In this document: piece after piece, positions 16,953 to 26,026 of the stretch
Position numbering within the stretch: position 1 is the first letter of the stretch
Layout: each line of letters begins with the position of its first letter
Source of the DNA: Hyphomicrobiales bacterium
GTDB taxonomy: Bacteria > Pseudomonadota > Alphaproteobacteria > Rhizobiales > Rhizobiaceae
Assembly (NCBI GenBank): GCA_900466875.1
Contig: UBNQ01000006.1
Coordinates: 62,001-126,000 of the forward strand
DNA length: 64,000 nt
Direction of reading: 5' to 3'
The notes under the pieces: generated by a model
Database searches by the model: none
Seen by the model: the letters and a program-made list of their open reading frames with translations, nothing else
Told to the model about the DNA's origin: nothing
Made by a program: the position numbers and the translations under genes

Positions 16953-17924
16953 CTATTCGGCCGCCTCGGAATAGGCGGAGCGGCCTTTTTCGGCGTGAAC
17001 CAAGGCCGTGAAATGCTCCTTGTTCGGGCAGGTCGAGAGCCGGCGGGCGAAGCTGTCGATCAGCCACTGGCCGGCCGGACCGGGCGGGCTTGCCATTCGG
17101 CGCAGTGCATAAAGCGGATATTCGCCCTGTTCATAAGCTTCGATGTCGAGGATGACGAGATTGCCGTCGCGCACGTCTTCGCGCACCAGCGATGCCGGCA
17201 GGCCGCCCCATCCAAGCCCGCCCTTGACGAGATGATGCTTGGTGGCGATGTCGCTGACCCGCCATATCTTGTAGGACAGAACGTTGAAATCGCGGCCGGC
17301 GGTGATGCCCGACGCGTCGGTCACGACCAATTGCGTCTCTTCGCGGACATCGGCAAGCGTCAGCGGCCGCCCGAGCTGGACAAGCGGATGATCCGCGGCA
17401 GCCACCGGCAGCAGGAAGGCATGGCCGATGCGCTCGGCGATGAGCGAATCGTCCTGCTTCAACAGCGCGCCGCCAATGCCGATATCCGCCTTGCCGTTCA
17501 TGACGAGGTTCATCACCATGCCGAGTTCGCCGACATTCAGGTTGAGCGCGACGGTGGGAAACTCCGTGCGGAACTCCTTCAGCTCTGCAACAAGCGCATC
17601 GGCCGGAACCATGACGCTGATCGCCAGCGTGATCTCCGCCTCAAGCCCCTGCCTGATGCCCTTGGCGCGCGAGCGCATGACCTGCAGGTCGGCGACGATC
17701 CGGCGGGCATCGGCCAGCATCGCCCTGCCCGCTTCGGTCAGCTTCGGCTGGCGCGCGCCGCTACGCTCGAACAGCGTGACTTCGAGCTGCGCCTCGAGAT
17801 TGCCGATCGTGTAACTGACGACCGATTGCGCCCGATTGAGCGATCGGGCCGCGGCCGAAAAGCTGCCCGTTTCTGCAACTGCGATGAAGACCTGCAACTG
17901 GTCGAGGGTCGGATTGGCGTCCAT
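16953..17924 (-). CDS. LysR family transcriptional regulator
   Basis: A 323-residue LysR protein. The N-terminal helix-turn-helix reads LDQLQVFIAVAETGSFSAAARSLNRAQSVVSY, followed by the linker helix and a two-lobed inducer-binding domain (from about residue 90, with LAISVMVPADALVAELKEF). It is divergent from azoR with about 150 bases between the starts and a perfect inverted repeat in that gap, so it is the likely azoR regulator; the inducer is unknown. Confidence 0.92.
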   Translation of the reverse strand: MDANPTLDQLQVFIAVAETGSFSAAARSLNRAQSVVSYTIGNLEAQLEVTLFERSGARQPKLTEAGRAMLADARRIVADLQVMRSRAKGIRQGLEAEITLAISVMVPADALVAELKEFRTEFPTVALNLNVGELGMVMNLVMNGKADIGIGGALLKQDDSLIAERIGHAFLLPVAAADHPLVQLGRPLTLADVREETQLVVTDASGITAGRDFNVLSYKIWRVSDIATKHHLVKGGLGWGGLPASLVREDVRDGNLVILDIEAYEQGEYPLYALRRMASPPGPAGQWLIDSFARRLSTCPNKEHFTALVHAEKGRSAYSEAAE

Positions 17925-17943
17925 GTGAGCTATCCAGATATTC

Positions 17944-17965
17944 GATAATAACCTTCGATATTATC
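17944..17965. promoter_or_regulatory. probable LysR operator between the regulator and azoR
   Basis: GATAATA and TATTATC form a perfect seven-base inverted repeat around an eight-base spacer, 20 bases upstream of the LysR start. A related ATTCGATA precedes it. The site has the dyad form expected of a LysR binding site. Confidence 0.55.
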
Positions 17966-18076
17966 CCAGTTTTATCGATAGCGGTCCACCCTTATTTCAG
18001 CATGGAAGCGAGCCCTCCCATCTCTCGCGCAACAATGCGGTCGACAGACCCACCTCATAATCAAGGAATTGGTACC

Positions 18077-18694
18077 ATGTCCTCCATCCTTCTGGTCACC
18101 TCGAGCCCACGCGGCGCAGACTCGCTCTCCACCAAGATCGCCAGCGAGTTTGTCGACAAGCTGAAGGCGCAAAATTCGGCCGCAACCGTCACTCATCGCG
18201 ACCTGGGCAAAAACCCGATCGCCCACCTCGACACGGTCACGACCTCGGCCATCAAGAAGCAGCCTGCCGACCGTACCGCAGACGAGGCTGCTGCTGTTGT
18301 CGAGTCCGACAAGCTGACCGCCGAACTGCTCGATGCCGACACGGTCGTGCTGGCAACAGGCCTGATCAACTTCAACATCTACTCCTCGCTGAAGAGCTGG
18401 ATCGACAACGTTGCACGCGCCGGCCTGACCTTCAGCTACACGGCAGAAGGTCCGCAGGGTCTTGCCACCGGCAAGAAGGTCTATGTCGTGCTTTCCGCCG
18501 CCGGCATCTATTCCGAAGGGCCGGCCATGGCGATGAACCATGCCGTTCCCTACCTCAAGACCGTTCTCGGCTTCATGGGCATGACCGATATTGAAGTGAT
18601 CTATGTCGAAGGCACGGCTTTCGGTCCGGAAGCTTTCGAGAAGGCAATCGCGTCTGCTCAGGAACGGACCGAGCAGCTGGCGCTCGCCGCCTGA
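18077..18694 (+). CDS. azoR: FMN-dependent NADH-azoreductase
   Basis: A 205-residue flavodoxin-like enzyme. The start ILLVTSSPRGADSLS is the FMN phosphate-binding loop, FNIYSSLKSWIDNVARAGLTF is the conserved dimer and flavin segment, and GKKVYVVLSAAGIYSEGP follows. Family members use NADH and FMN to reduce quinones and azo compounds in the cytosol. ATG 18077 follows AAGGAATTGG. It is divergent from the LysR gene. Confidence 0.93.
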   Translation: MSSILLVTSSPRGADSLSTKIASEFVDKLKAQNSAATVTHRDLGKNPIAHLDTVTTSAIKKQPADRTADEAAAVVESDKLTAELLDADTVVLATGLINFNIYSSLKSWIDNVARAGLTFSYTAEGPQGLATGKKVYVVLSAAGIYSEGPAMAMNHAVPYLKTVLGFMGMTDIEVIYVEGTAFGPEAFEKAIASAQERTEQLALAA

Positions 18695-18709
18695 TCGACT
18701 TTCGGAGTT

Positions 18710-19966
18710 TCAGAACTTTCCATAACGGCCGTGAACCCTGTCACGGCCGTTATTTTTTGCCTGGTAGAGCCGCTCATCCGCCCGGCTGAGAACGAGATCG
18801 AGCGTGCGGCCATCCTCGGGAGCGGTCGCAACGCCGACCGAAACCGTCAAGGGCGTGCCATCGGGGCGCGTTATATTGGCTGCAATATCCTGGCGAAGGC
18901 GTTCCGCCACTTCCAGAGCCTTGTCGTGATCGGTATCAGACATCAGGAGCACGAACTCCTCGCCGCCGAACCGGGACAGGTGATCGCTCGCCCGCGCGCT
19001 TCTGTTCAGACAGGCCGCCAGTTCTCTCAGCACGGTATCACCACGCTGATGCCCGAAACGGTCATTGACGTCCTTGAAATGATCGGCATCGACGATGACC
19101 ATGCTGATCGACTGGCGCATTGCGAGGCTCTTTCGCACCAGTTCCGGCCCGTCCATCTCATAACGGCCCCTGTCGAACACGCCGGTCAGGCCATCGACAC
19201 CCGCCTTTGCCAGCAGCGCCTGATATCGCTCGCGGAATGTGAGATCATGGAAAATGTCCTTGATCTGCCGGGAGGACACCGACCACTGATCATTCTGATC
19301 GATCTTCAGATAGACGGCAAAGAGGCCCGAGTAGATGAGCACGGCAGACAGCTTTGCGTACCAGCCGCCGAAAAAGACCGGTAGCGGCACACCAAGCAGA
19401 ATGTGAAGTACCGAGAAGAACGCAACCTGGTCAAAGGTCAGGATGATGGCACCGCTGATTGCGAACCGCACGACGATATTTTCGATGAAACGTCCAAGCC
19501 GTTCGTAAAGCAGGATGATCGCAATCGCATCGATGTAAAGTATCGTCGTGCCCCAGACCATGAGCCAGCCCATCTCATCGAGAAAGCCCATATCCGCCAC
19601 GCGGCCGCCAGGCAGTGACACGGCTGCGTGCAGTTGCAGGATCTGGGCGATGCCGACGGTGAGGAGATTGCCGAGAAACAGGCCGTAGATAGGCTGACGC
19701 ACCGTGGCGGCATCCTCCTTGATGTACAGCATCAGGATCATCATCAGCTTGCCGGCGAAAAAGATGGAGGATCCGGGCGACACGGTTCCGAACGGCAACT
19801 GGACATAAAAGACCGCCGCCAGATAGGTTTCCATAAAATGCATGACGCCGAGTGCGGCCAGGAACACTCCCAGCCCGAGCGGACGCCGGAAATGCAGGAA
19901 CGCCGTCATGACGGAGAAATAGACGACCGCTTCAACCAGAAACAGGCCGAGATTAAGCCATTGCAT
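18710..19966 (-). CDS. membrane-bound diguanylate cyclase (GGDEF)
   Basis: A 418-residue protein with about seven N-terminal membrane helices over residues 5-220, then a GGDEF domain from about residue 245. The active site reads GGEEF at 334-338. The allosteric inhibition site RxxD is intact as RASD at 325-328, five residues before it, so c-di-GMP feedback is expected. It should make c-di-GMP from two GTP. ATG 19966 has AGGAG five bases upstream, better than the ATG at 19984. The upstream neighbour on the same strand is the Amt-GGDEF-EAL gene, 85 bases away. What the membrane part senses is unknown. Confidence 0.92.
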   Translation of the reverse strand: MQWLNLGLFLVEAVVYFSVMTAFLHFRRPLGLGVFLAALGVMHFMETYLAAVFYVQLPFGTVSPGSSIFFAGKLMMILMLYIKEDAATVRQPIYGLFLGNLLTVGIAQILQLHAAVSLPGGRVADMGFLDEMGWLMVWGTTILYIDAIAIILLYERLGRFIENIVVRFAISGAIILTFDQVAFFSVLHILLGVPLPVFFGGWYAKLSAVLIYSGLFAVYLKIDQNDQWSVSSRQIKDIFHDLTFRERYQALLAKAGVDGLTGVFDRGRYEMDGPELVRKSLAMRQSISMVIVDADHFKDVNDRFGHQRGDTVLRELAACLNRSARASDHLSRFGGEEFVLLMSDTDHDKALEVAERLRQDIAANITRPDGTPLTVSVGVATAPEDGRTLDLVLSRADERLYQAKNNGRDRVHGRYGKF

Positions 19967-20051
19967 GGGCGCTCCTTGCGCCATTGAGAATAGACTCTTT
20001 TAGGATCGCCTCAGTTAAGTTTTCCTCAAGTCCCGTACGATCTTGTGGAAG

Positions 20052-23048
20052 TTAGCCAACGAGACAGCCGTTTGGATTTCCCTGAAAATCGATGTCGCGA
20101 ATTTCCGGCGACCTGCGCGGCATGTGTTTCAGCTGAACAGCGATCGCAGGATCGATCTGCCGAAGGATATCGGACATTTTTGCGGGACGACCGAGAAGAT
20201 ATCCCTGCAGTTCATGGCAGCCTGCATGCGCGAGGAAAAGCGCTTCCTCTGGAGTCTCCACGCCTTCGGCAACGACCTTCATGCCGAGTCCCGTGCCGAG
20301 ATCAATGATGGTCCGCACGATCATGCGAGCGTTTTCAGCAAGCCCGAGATTGGCAACGAAGCTGCGGTCTATCTTGAGGGTGTCGAACGGATAGCGGCTG
20401 AGGTAGCTGAGCGAGGAATAGCCGGTGCCGAAATCGTCGAGCGCGATGGTAAAGCCCATCCGTTTCAGCTCGCCGAGGATGTGAACCGCACGCTTGTCAT
20501 CGTCGATCAACACGCTCTCGGTGATCTCCAGTTCGATGCGGCGTGGATCGGCGCCGGTTCGCTGCAACAGGCCGGCGAGGTTGGCGACAAAATCTCCATG
20601 GCGGAACTGAAGCGGGCTGACGTTGACACTGATGTGCCCCTCGATGAGGTCGAGCTGCCTCACCGCCTCGACCAACACCCACTCTCCAAGCTGGATGATC
20701 TTGCCTGACGCTTCGGCCACCGGAATGAAATCCGCCGGACTGACCATGCCTTTCGTCGGATGGCTCCAGCGCAACAAGGCCTCGTAGCCGCTGATCGAGG
20801 TGTCGATGACGTTGACGCGGGGCTGAAGATAGAGCTCGAACTGCCCCTGCTGCAACGCGATTTCCAGATCACCTTCAAGCGCACGGCGCTTTTCGATCAG
20901 ATCGTTCATGCCGCAACGGAACAGGCGGAAGGCGTTTCGACCGGAACTCTTGGCGTGATGAAGCGCGATGTCGGCGCAACCGACCAACGCATCCTTATCG
21001 GCGCTGTGCTGAGGGTATCGCGCAGCGCCGATGCTGAGCGTGACATTGACCTGCTCGCCGCGGCGGATATCGATCGGCGCAGCCATGGCCACGAGCACAC
21101 GCCTGCTGAATGCTTCCAGATCCTGTTCCGTCGATACGCCGCCTAGAATGGCAGCAAATTCATCGCCTCCGAGTCGCGCAACAATGTCCTGGGGACCAAC
21201 TGCCGCCATCAATCTGGCAGCAACTTCCCGGATCACCGTATCGCCGGCCTGGTGTCCGTGGATGTCGTTGATATCCTTGAAGCGATCGAGATCGATCATC
21301 GCAACGCCGAAGGCATGGCCGTCGCCAGTATGTGCCATGATCTCGTTAAGGCTTTCGGTGAACAGGACACGATTGGGCAGACCGGTCAGCGGATCGTGCA
21401 GCGCGAGATAACGAATGCGCTTCTCTGCGTCTTTTCTCTCCCTCAGATCGACGAAGCAGCCGACACGCGCTTTCTCACCGTGGAAAGTGATATCGCGGCC
21501 GCGCGCGGCGACCGGCACGAGAACGCCATCCGGCAAGGCGATCGAAATCTCATGGCGGGCATCATCGTTGAGCTTGATGATCTCGGAAACGCGGATCGCC
21601 TCGCCGTCCCGCAGGAAATCGAAGATGGAGCGGCCAATCAGTTCCTGAAGCGGGCGCCCAACGAGTTTGGCAAGTTCCTCGTTGCCATCGACCACGATGC
21701 CGTTGCGGTGGATCATGATCGCCTCGAATGTCGCCTTGGCCAAAGCAGCTACGCGCTCGGCTTCGTCATACTGGCGCGACCATTCGGCAATCACCTCTTC
21801 ACGATCAGCCTCGACGTCCTCCGCCTTGCGGATGATCATGATGCGATCGAGAATCCGGAAGAGGATATAGCTTGCGCCGAACGCCCAATAGAAGTTGATT
21901 CCGACGCCGACGACCTGGACCCATAGCTGCTCCAGCCGCCCGCCAGCAGGCAGATGCGCAAGCGGGGCAAGGAGCGGCAACAACAGGGCACCGGCCGAGC
22001 CGGCAAAGGCATGGATGCCTATCGTGCTCATCGGATCATCGATCTTAAGCACGCGCAAGACGAAAAGGTTGCCGCCAATCGCAACTGCGCCGCCGATGCC
22101 ACCGAGGATCAACGCACCGGTGACATCGATAACGCCAGCGCCAGCAGTTGCGGTGGCCAGACCACCCAACATGCCGCAGATCAGCCGCTCCGGCACAACC
22201 TGGCGATCCATTCGCAGCGCGATCAGATAACCGATACAGGCTCCCATCCCACCCGAGAGAAGAGAATTGACAATGACGGCGGGCATATTCGCCCCGGTGA
22301 CGATTGCAATACCACCATTCAGCCCCGCCCACCCGACGAAGAGAAGCAAAGCTCCCGCAGCGGAGAAAATCACGTTGCGGCCACTCGCCTGTCTCTGCAC
22401 GCCGATCACCATGCAGGCGGCGAGCGTGATCCATCCCGCCGTCGCATGGATCGAAACGCCGCCGGCAAGATCGACGAAATCAAGGTTTGCCAGGAATGCG
22501 GTGACATTGCCGAAAAGCTGGTCTCCGAGAACCCAGTGCAGAAAAACGGGATAGACGAGGCCCGCCATAAACAGGCAGGCGGGGACGAAAGCCTTCGGCG
22601 TCATCCGCGCGGCCGCGGCGCCGGAAAAGATGGTGACCGCAAGGCCGCACAGCATCAGTTGGACAATGATCATCGCCGTCTGGCCGGAAGCCAGATTGTC
22701 CAACAAGGAGAGCCCCGGCCCGGTTCCGAACGGAAACGCATGCGACTGGCCGAAAGCCAGGGTCGCACCCAAGACAGCGAAAGCAATAACGGCGAGAACG
22801 AATCCGAAGATATTTATTCTGGCAACCAGAAGCGCGTTTCCGGGCCGCCCGGCACCGGCCGCACGGAAAAGCAGGCCGACCTGCATGATCATGACGCAGG
22901 CCGCGATGACCATCATCCAAACATCATCGACCGCCGACGAGATCGTGTGACCGCCGGACAAAGGGATGTCTGCATAGGCAAAAGGGACCGATGAAACCAT
23001 CGCCACAAAAAACCATACAACAAGCGTCAAAAGCCGCTGTGATCTCAT
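20052..23048 (-). CDS. ammonium transporter-like (Amt) domain fused to PAS-GGDEF-EAL
   Basis: A 998-residue protein. Residues 1-27 look like a cleavable signal. Residues 35-405 form an Amt/Mep/Rh domain of about eleven helices. It keeps the twin pore histidines as H201 (in GGVSIHATAGW) and H346 (in GIHAFAGSAG) and the D193 that lies eight residues before the first. The two pore-gating phenylalanines of E. coli AmtB appear as leucine (about L133 and L243). A charged linker (405-435) leads to a PAS domain (about 435-545), a GGDEF domain with intact GGDEF at 627-631 but no inhibition-site arginine (G618 in place of R), and an EAL domain with EAL at 756-758, ITES, DDFGTG and AEGVE. It could both make and destroy c-di-GMP. 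An ammonium-sensing role is inferred from known Amt fusions to signalling domains. Confidence 0.93.
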   Translation of the reverse strand: MRSQRLLTLVVWFFVAMVSSVPFAYADIPLSGGHTISSAVDDVWMMVIAACVMIMQVGLLFRAAGAGRPGNALLVARINIFGFVLAVIAFAVLGATLAFGQSHAFPFGTGPGLSLLDNLASGQTAMIIVQLMLCGLAVTIFSGAAAARMTPKAFVPACLFMAGLVYPVFLHWVLGDQLFGNVTAFLANLDFVDLAGGVSIHATAGWITLAACMVIGVQRQASGRNVIFSAAGALLLFVGWAGLNGGIAIVTGANMPAVIVNSLLSGGMGACIGYLIALRMDRQVVPERLICGMLGGLATATAGAGVIDVTGALILGGIGGAVAIGGNLFVLRVLKIDDPMSTIGIHAFAGSAGALLLPLLAPLAHLPAGGRLEQLWVQVVGVGINFYWAFGASYILFRILDRIMIIRKAEDVEADREEVIAEWSRQYDEAERVAALAKATFEAIMIHRNGIVVDGNEELAKLVGRPLQELIGRSIFDFLRDGEAIRVSEIIKLNDDARHEISIALPDGVLVPVAARGRDITFHGEKARVGCFVDLRERKDAEKRIRYLALHDPLTGLPNRVLFTESLNEIMAHTGDGHAFGVAMIDLDRFKDINDIHGHQAGDTVIREVAARLMAAVGPQDIVARLGGDEFAAILGGVSTEQDLEAFSRRVLVAMAAPIDIRRGEQVNVTLSIGAARYPQHSADKDALVGCADIALHHAKSSGRNAFRLFRCGMNDLIEKRRALEGDLEIALQQGQFELYLQPRVNVIDTSISGYEALLRWSHPTKGMVSPADFIPVAEASGKIIQLGEWVLVEAVRQLDLIEGHISVNVSPLQFRHGDFVANLAGLLQRTGADPRRIELEITESVLIDDDKRAVHILGELKRMGFTIALDDFGTGYSSLSYLSRYPFDTLKIDRSFVANLGLAENARMIVRTIIDLGTGLGMKVVAEGVETPEEALFLAHAGCHELQGYLLGRPAKMSDILRQIDPAIAVQLKHMPRRSPEIRDIDFQGNPNGCLVG

Positions 23049-23163
23049 CGAAAAAGCCGCTGGAAAATTGATAAATGCCCAGCAAACCTAGATGGCAGGT
23101 TTTAATATTGAGTGAGTATCGCAACCGCCGCGATCACCAATGATTGAACGGGGTTTGATCCGA

Positions 23164-23484
23164 TCAGGCCGAGCGGGACTTTTCACCGCCTGAAAAGAGC
23201 GAAGCGCCGTTCTGGTCAATGATTTGTTCCGCCTTGCGGACGGTGAAGGTCACCGCATCATCCAAGGAGGAGAACATGTCGGCGCGAATGATGTGACGGA
23301 CGAGCGTTTCGCCATTCACTTCCTTTTCGATGCGGCCCGCGAGGCGGTACTGGCCACCTTCGGCGATCGGCGCCGGATAAATCAGGCAATCGTTGTAAGG
23401 AACAGGCTCAGCCCCCTTGGATCCTTGGGCAGACTTGTCCTTGCCCGAGAAGGCGGAGAGAAGAGAAGAAAAAAACGATGCCAT
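23164..23484 (-). CDS. HlyU family transcriptional regulator-like protein
   Basis: A 106-residue protein matching the HlyU family (PF10115): a serine-rich start, then IYPAPIAEGGQYRLAGRIEK, the central IRADMFSSLDDAV and the closing RKAEQIIDQNG. Alphaproteobacterial members are annotated as HlyU regulators, but the fold differs from the Vibrio winged-helix HlyU and DNA binding is not established. It lies 80 bases downstream of ilvA on the same strand. Confidence 0.85.
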   Translation of the reverse strand: MASFFSSLLSAFSGKDKSAQGSKGAEPVPYNDCLIYPAPIAEGGQYRLAGRIEKEVNGETLVRHIIRADMFSSLDDAVTFTVRKAEQIIDQNGASLFSGGEKSRSA

Positions 23485-23564
23485 GACTTTTGCCTACCAC
23501 ATTGCTCCCGGCGCCAAAACGCCCCAAACGGCTGTAACCGTTTCAGGCCGGGAGCGCCAGCCCA

Positions 23565-24812
23565 TCAGATAATCAGGTTGGCGAGGATTTCGTTTTCGGT
23601 GATGTCCTCGTAACCGAGGCCCGCCGCTTCGAAGCGTTCATAAAGACCGGCGAAATTTTCCGGCGCCCTGGTTTCGATGCCGATCAGGATCGAACCGAAA
23701 TTGCGGGCCGATTTCTTCAGATATTCGAAGCGCGCGATGTCGTCATCCGGGCCCAAGAGGTTGAGGAAATCGCGCAAAGCCCCGGGGCGCTGGGGCAAGC
23801 GCAGGATGAAGTATTTCTTCAGGCCCGCGTAACGCATGGCCCTTTCCTTCACATCCGGCAGGCGCTCGAAATCGAAATTGCCGCCGGAGACGACGCATAC
23901 GATGGTCTTTCCGGCAATCTTTTCGGGGGCCAGAAGCGACAGCGCGGTGATCGAAAGACCGCCTGCCGGTTCGAGCACGACGCCCTCTACATTCAGCATG
24001 TCGGTCATCGTGACGCAGATGGCGTTTTCGGGGATGAGCAGGACCTGCTCGGACGAAAACCCTTTCAGCGCCTCGAAATTGAGATCTCCGATACGCGCGA
24101 CCGCGGCACCATCGACAAAATTGTCGACCTTCGGAAGGGTGACCGGCGATCCGGCTTCGAGGCTTTTCTTCAGGCTCGGGGCGCCGGTTGGCTCGGTGAA
24201 GAGAAAACCGTCGGCGGGCACCACGTCCTTGAGATACCCTGTGACGCCCGAGGCAAGGCCGCCGCCGCCGACCGGCAGGATGACCATGTCGGGACGCACG
24301 CCCTGCGGCAGCTGCGCTGCGATCTCGGCAGCCACGGTCGCCTGTCCTTCGATGATGTCGAGACTGTCGAAGGGAGGCACCATCATGCCGCCGATCTCCT
24401 CAACATGGGCGCGGGCGGCCGCATAGCACTGGTCGAAAATGTCGCCGATCAGCTTGATGGTGATGAATTCGCCGCCGAATATGCGGGTCTTGTCGATCTT
24501 CTGCTGCGGCGTCGTAACCGGCATGAAGACCACGCCTGGCACTTCGAAATGCCGGCAGACGAAAGCGAAGCCCTGCGCGTGATTGCCGGCGGAGGCGCAG
24601 ACGAAGGTCTTGCCCTTCGCGCCGGTGGCGATCTCCTTGCGCAGAAAATTGAAGGCACCGCGGATCTTGTAGGAACGGACCGGCGACAGGTCCTCGCGCT
24701 TCAACCAGATATCTGCGCCATAACGGCGGCTCAGATGCTCGTTCAACTGGAGCGGCGTCTCCGGAAAGATCGTCCGCATCGCCGCCCTGGCATCGTCCAC
24801 ACCTGTTTTCAT
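23565..24812 (-). CDS. ilvA: threonine ammonia-lyase (threonine dehydratase)
   Basis: A 415-residue PLP enzyme that converts threonine to 2-oxobutanoate, the first step toward isoleucine. The PLP lysine is in SPVRSYKIRGAFNF, the substrate loop is SAGNHAQG, and the phosphate loop is GGGGLASG. A C-terminal regulatory ACT-like domain starts near residue 330 (KKYFILRLPQRPGALRDFLN), so isoleucine feedback is expected. ATG 24812 was chosen; a GTG one codon upstream is possible. The window also carries ilvD. Confidence 0.93.
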   Translation of the reverse strand: MKTGVDDARAAMRTIFPETPLQLNEHLSRRYGADIWLKREDLSPVRSYKIRGAFNFLRKEIATGAKGKTFVCASAGNHAQGFAFVCRHFEVPGVVFMPVTTPQQKIDKTRIFGGEFITIKLIGDIFDQCYAAARAHVEEIGGMMVPPFDSLDIIEGQATVAAEIAAQLPQGVRPDMVILPVGGGGLASGVTGYLKDVVPADGFLFTEPTGAPSLKKSLEAGSPVTLPKVDNFVDGAAVARIGDLNFEALKGFSSEQVLLIPENAICVTMTDMLNVEGVVLEPAGGLSITALSLLAPEKIAGKTIVCVVSGGNFDFERLPDVKERAMRYAGLKKYFILRLPQRPGALRDFLNLLGPDDDIARFEYLKKSARNFGSILIGIETRAPENFAGLYERFEAAGLGYEDITENEILANLII

Positions 24813-24944
24813 CACTTAAACCATCCACGGATCATCAAGATTTCCCCCGCTATGCCACAGCAGGCGGAGGAAGACCAAGTCCGTTTTGTCGCCTTTCCGT
24901 TCCCCTCTGACGTGAGCGCTCCGGTTGGGACGGAGAAACGGCCG

Positions 24945-25844
24945 TCAATTATGGAAGACCTTGCCGAGGAACGCCGTTGCCTGGGGCAGACCGGTGCGCC
25001 AATAGGTCCAGTCGTGACCGCCTTCCCGAGCCATGAAGCGATGCGGGATTTCGAGTTTCTGCAGCTTCAGTGTCAGTTCTGCATTGCCGACGAAGAAGTC
25101 GTCATAGGAGCCGCAGTCGATGTAGAGTTCGGTCTTCTTGATGTTTTCCGCCGGCGTCTTGTCGACCAGATCGAGGACGCTGTTGGCGTAATAGGGCTGA
25201 TTGAGGCGGTCGCGGCCCGTCAGTCCGACACCCCAGGCCTTGCCGTAACGGCGATCATAGCCCGGCTGGTCCATGTCGACGATCTGCTGGTCGGTGCGGA
25301 AGGCGGCGCTCAAGGCTGCGGCACCGGCGAACAGGTCGGGATATTTCAAGGAGAAGGCGATCGCCGCATAACCGCCCATCGACAGGCCGAGAACGCCGCG
25401 GGATTTCTTGCCGGGAACGACAGGAAACGTCTTTTCCACATGCGGAACGAATTCCTTGACGAACATGTCCTGCCACAGGTACCCGCCGTCCGCATCGTTC
25501 ATGTAATAGGTGTTGAACTTGTTGTCCTCGTCGCGGCGGCCTTCCGGCGTCACGGCGATGAAGGGCGGCACCTCGCCGCTTTCGATCAGCCTGTCGAAGA
25601 CGAGATTGGCATTGCCGAAGCGGTACCAGTCCTGGTTCTGGCCATCGCCGCCGCCATGCATCAGGTAGATCACCGGATAACGCCGCTCGTCGCGGCCGTA
25701 ACCGGGCGGCAGGTAAAGCGTGAATTCGACGTTTTTCCCGAGGATACGGCTGGCCATGAACTGGCCCTCCTTCACCGTGCCTTCGGCATGGGCCGCCGAG
25801 CCGGCGAAAATCACCAGCAGAAGGAAGAATAGTTTCCTGACCAT
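24945..25844 (-). CDS. secreted esterase family protein (alpha/beta hydrolase)
   Basis: A 299-residue product with a Sec signal peptide (VRKLFFLLLVIFAGSAAHAEG). The hydrolase fold shows PVIYLMHGGGDGQNQDW as the oxyanion strand, GLSMGGY as nucleophile elbow (Ser about 158), and a late histidine in GGHDWTYW. It belongs to the esterase D/feruloyl esterase/antigen 85-like group (PF00756) acting outside the cytosol; the substrate is unknown. ATG 25844 follows GAGGAG. Confidence 0.9.
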   Translation of the reverse strand: MVRKLFFLLLVIFAGSAAHAEGTVKEGQFMASRILGKNVEFTLYLPPGYGRDERRYPVIYLMHGGGDGQNQDWYRFGNANLVFDRLIESGEVPPFIAVTPEGRRDEDNKFNTYYMNDADGGYLWQDMFVKEFVPHVEKTFPVVPGKKSRGVLGLSMGGYAAIAFSLKYPDLFAGAAALSAAFRTDQQIVDMDQPGYDRRYGKAWGVGLTGRDRLNQPYYANSVLDLVDKTPAENIKKTELYIDCGSYDDFFVGNAELTLKLQKLEIPHRFMAREGGHDWTYWRTGLPQATAFLGKVFHN

Positions 25845-26026
25845 AATTTTCTCCTCGTTATCGAGGAGGACATAGCCTCGGCCCGTGCCGCGTCAACCTG
25901 CTGTGATCCAGCCGTTTCGCATAAAAGCGCCGTCAACTGGAATTCGCTTCGTTTCGGCGCAAATGCCCATTTCCTCGCGCATCGGACGCCCTAGTTTCTC
26001 CCCTGTCACACTTTGAGGAGGACCCA

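Noticed and set aside
24405..25832. A 475-codon plus-strand frame opposite ilvA and the esterase
   Set aside because: Spans two real genes and their gap on the other strand; no ribosome-binding site or family.
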